A stretch of DNA of 14,704 nucleotides. Origin: Chloroflexota bacterium (GTDB taxonomy: Bacteria; Chloroflexota; Anaerolineae; Fen-1058). Positions within the stretch are counted from its first letter, which is position 1. Each line of letters opens with the position of its first letter. The translations under genes and the position numbers were made by a program. The notes beneath the pieces were generated by a model. The model did no database searches and was not told the DNA's origin. It worked only from the letters and a program-made list of their open reading frames with translations. The stretch spans positions 1 through 14,704 of the forward strand of contig JACRBO010000784.1 of the NCBI GenBank assembly GCA_016219235.1, in the 5' to 3' direction. Positions 13,242 through 14,704 of this stretch are shown in pieces.

Positions 13242-14373
13242 TTAGCGGCAGCGTAAAACGCACGGTTGATCCCTGGCCGACTGTGCTCGTTGCGCCGATC
13301 GTTCCGCCGTGTGCCTGCACGATGCTTTTGGCGATGGCTAAGCCTAAGCCAGAGCCGCCGCTTTCCCGCGAACGCGATTTGTCTGCGCGATAGAAACGCT
13401 CGAAGATGTGCGGCAGGTCGTCGGGGGGAATGCCCACACCCGAATCCGCCACCTCGATTATAGCCTGTCCGGCGTCGCGGCGCAGCGCGATTTTGATCGA
13501 GCCATCGGCGGGAGTGTGGCGTAAAGCGTTGGCGATCAATATCCCGATGGTTTGCTGCACCCGATCGGGATCGAGGTCGATCGCGGGCAGTTCATCGAGC
13601 GCGGCGGCCGTCAAATTCATGCGCTGCGTGGCGGCCTGGGCTTGAAATGACGCGAGCGTGGTTTCAATCAGATGACCCAGATCAGTCGGGCGTTTGGTCA
13701 ATGGCAATTGACCCGCTTCGGCCAGCGCCAGCGTGCGCAAGTCTTCGACCAGGCGTGTGAGCAGGTGGACTTGATTGAGCACGGGCTGCAGGTGTTCGGC
13801 ATCGGGCGGATAGACGCCGTCCAGCATCGCTTCCAGGTTGCCGCGCATCACGGCCAGCGGCGTGCGCAGTTCGTGCGCGATGTCGGCGGTCATGTCGCGG
13901 CGCAGCGCTTCGGCCTTCTGCAAAGAATCGGCCATGACGTTGAAGGTCGCGCCGAGTTCGGTGAGTTCGTCGTCGCCCAGGCGCGAGGGTTGTGCCGTCG
14001 TGACGACGCGGGCGCTGAGATCACCGCGCGCCAGCGAATGGGCCGCGTGGCTGAGCTGATCGATCGGGTGGGTGATGGCGCGAAAGACGACGAAACCGAT
14101 CACGAGCGCGGCCAGCAGCGCGACTCCGCCGCCGATGATCACGGCCTGATTGACGCGATCGAGCGTGCGCTGCTGCATTTGTGACGGGCCGTGCATCGCG
14201 CCTTGACCTTGCCCCAGCCCGCCGCCCATCATTGATCCCTGATCTTGCCCCATCATGAAGGACATCAATTCTTGATTGGTGATCTGATTGGCGATGACGA
14301 TGATCGCACCGAGGCCGATGGCGACGACGAGCGCGAACGAGAGCATGAGTTTCCAGAAGAGACTGAGTTTCAT
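13222..14373 (-). CDS. Sensor histidine kinase with HAMP domain and Met/Gly-rich extracellular loop
   Basis: The product is 383 aa from the ATG at 14373; a longer frame to 14418 would translate the octamer array. Transmembrane helix 1 is at about residues 6-29 and helix 2 at about 77-100. The extracellular loop between them is short (about 45 residues) and rich in Met, Gly and Gln (MSFMMGQDQGSMMGGG, then GAMHGPSQMQQ). A HAMP linker (THPIDQLSHAAHSLARGD) follows. The HisKA dimerisation helix carries the H-box DIAHELRTP with phospho-acceptor His167. The ATPase domain has the N-box around Asn282 (NALRHT), G1 DSGVGIP, the F-box FERFYR and G2 GSGLGLAI. All catalytic boxes are intact. It forms a two-component system with the response regulator encoded just upstream. 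No strong Shine-Dalgarno is seen. The signal is unknown; the Met-rich loop suggests a metal such as copper or silver, as inference. Confidence 0.95.
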   Translation of the reverse strand: MKLSLFWKLMLSFALVVAIGLGAIIVIANQITNQELMSFMMGQDQGSMMGGGLGQGQGAMHGPSQMQQRTLDRVNQAVIIGGGVALLAALVIGFVVFRAITHPIDQLSHAAHSLARGDLSARVVTTAQPSRLGDDELTELGATFNVMADSLQKAEALRRDMTADIAHELRTPLAVMRGNLEAMLDGVYPPDAEHLQPVLNQVHLLTRLVEDLRTLALAEAGQLPLTKRPTDLGHLIETTLASFQAQAATQRMNLTAAALDELPAIDLDPDRVQQTIGILIANALRHTPADGSIKIALRRDAGQAIIEVADSGVGIPPDDLPHIFERFYRADKSRSRESGGSGLGLAIAKSIVQAHGGTIGATSTVGQGSTVRFTLPLKPNKMT

Positions 14374-14390
14374 TTGGGTGCTGTTGAGTG

Positions 14391-14486
14391 ACAAGATGAC
14401 AAGGTGACGAGATGACAAGGTGACAAGATGATTTTGTTAAAGAGATCATCTTGTCATCCCTTCATCTCTTCATCCTGTCATCTTGT
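14391..14486. repeat. Symmetrical inverted octamer arrays, 5 + 5 units
   Basis: Five octamers (ACAAGATG, ACAAGGTG, ACGAGATG, ACAAGGTG, ACAAGATG) occupy 14391-14430. Five reverse-complement-type octamers (CATCTTGT, CATCCCTT, CATCTCTT, CATCCTGT, CATCTTGT) occupy 14447-14486, with a 16-nt spacer. The first and last pairs are exact. The response-regulator stop codon (14478-14480) is inside the right arm. The structure would form in the mRNA between the response regulator and kinase genes. Confidence 0.85.
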
Positions 14487-14704
14487 CAAGTCCTCATTGA
14501 ACTTGTAGCCAATACCGTACACCGTCAGAATGTACGTCGGGTTGCGCGGGTCGTCGCCGAGTTTCTGCCGCAGATTTTTGATGTGCACGTCGATGCTGCG
14601 CTCGTAGCCTTCGTAGGCTTCGCCCTGCGCGGCGTCGAGCAGTTCCATGCGCGAGAAGGCGCGGCCCGGCTGAGCGGCCATGGCCTGCACCAGGTTGAAT
14701 TCCA
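14478..14704 (-). CDS. OmpR/PhoB-family response regulator, C-terminal winged helix (5' end outside window)
   Basis: The frame is open to the window edge; 74 codons and a stop are visible. EFNLVQAMAAQPGRAFSRMELLDAAQG, the recognition-helix region YERSIDVHIKNLRQKLGDDP and the wing hairpin YILTVYGIGYKF match the OmpR/PhoB DNA-binding domain end to end. The receiver domain must lie upstream of the window. A GTG at 14690 is an internal codon, not the start. The gene precedes the histidine kinase by 104 nt on the same strand, so the pair is probably one operon despite the palindromic array between them. The protein ends in LTR-stop, with the TGA supplied by the octamer array. Confidence 0.93.
   Translation of the reverse strand, partial: EFNLVQAMAAQPGRAFSRMELLDAAQGEAYEGYERSIDVHIKNLRQKLGDDPRNPTYILTVYGIGYKFNEDLTR

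Noticed and set aside
13222..14704. Response regulator and kinase as separately transcribed genes because of the palindrome between them
   Set aside because: They are on the same strand, in the usual order and 104 nt apart; no promoter was seen in the gap, so one operon is the simpler reading.

Overview
The window is about 14.7 kb of GC-rich bacterial chromosome and carries 14 genes that I can support, two of them cut by the window edges. The best guess for the host is a Chloroflexota bacterium (Anaerolineae- or Chloroflexia-like). That rests on gene content (a large TPR-CHAT protein behind an ECF-type sigma factor, a fused E1 alpha/beta dehydrogenase), on GTAGGGGC-type interspersed palindromes, and on gaps filled with degenerate 7- and 8-nt tandem words. 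No rRNA or other phylogenetic marker is present, so this is inference. Layout: (1) Positions 1-1572, minus strand: a secreted right-handed beta-helix protein whose C-terminus lies outside the window, with a reasonable promoter at 1666-1695. (2) Positions 1765-6563, minus strand: a tightly packed three-gene operon read as sigma factor, then an unrecognised soluble 273-aa protein, then a 1072-aa TPR-CHAT protease-like protein with its His/Cys dyad intact. The first two genes overlap by 8 nt and the last two are 7 nt apart. (3) Positions 6722-7495, minus strand: an SGNH/GDSL lipoprotein. (4) Positions 7656-12868, plus strand: a fused 2-oxoacid dehydrogenase E1, then three tandem paralogous zinc-ribbon proteins (two membrane-anchored, one soluble), then a RelE/ParE-type toxin-antitoxin pair. 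(5) Positions 12917-14704, minus strand: a two-component system (response regulator, then histidine kinase) followed by a small S4 RNA-binding protein. How the genes may work together: the sigma/middle/CHAT operon looks like a regulatory cassette in which a protease could control a sigma factor through the middle protein. This resembles the type III-E CRISPR TPR-CHAT/Csx30/RpoE logic, but no CRISPR component is present. The zinc-ribbon trio looks like one membrane-associated complex of unknown function. The non-coding DNA is unusual. Nearly every gap of 50 nt or more holds runs of degenerate 7- or 8-nt words that keep a constant register and often turn into their own reverse complement, giving large imperfect palindromes. 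Three genes end with their stop codon inside such an array. Two further palindromic elements sit in frame inside the E1 gene, one of them a perfect 21-bp inverted repeat exactly at the alpha/beta junction. No stretch longer than 300 bases lacks a gene; the longest gaps are 1573-1764, 7496-7655 and 6564-6721.
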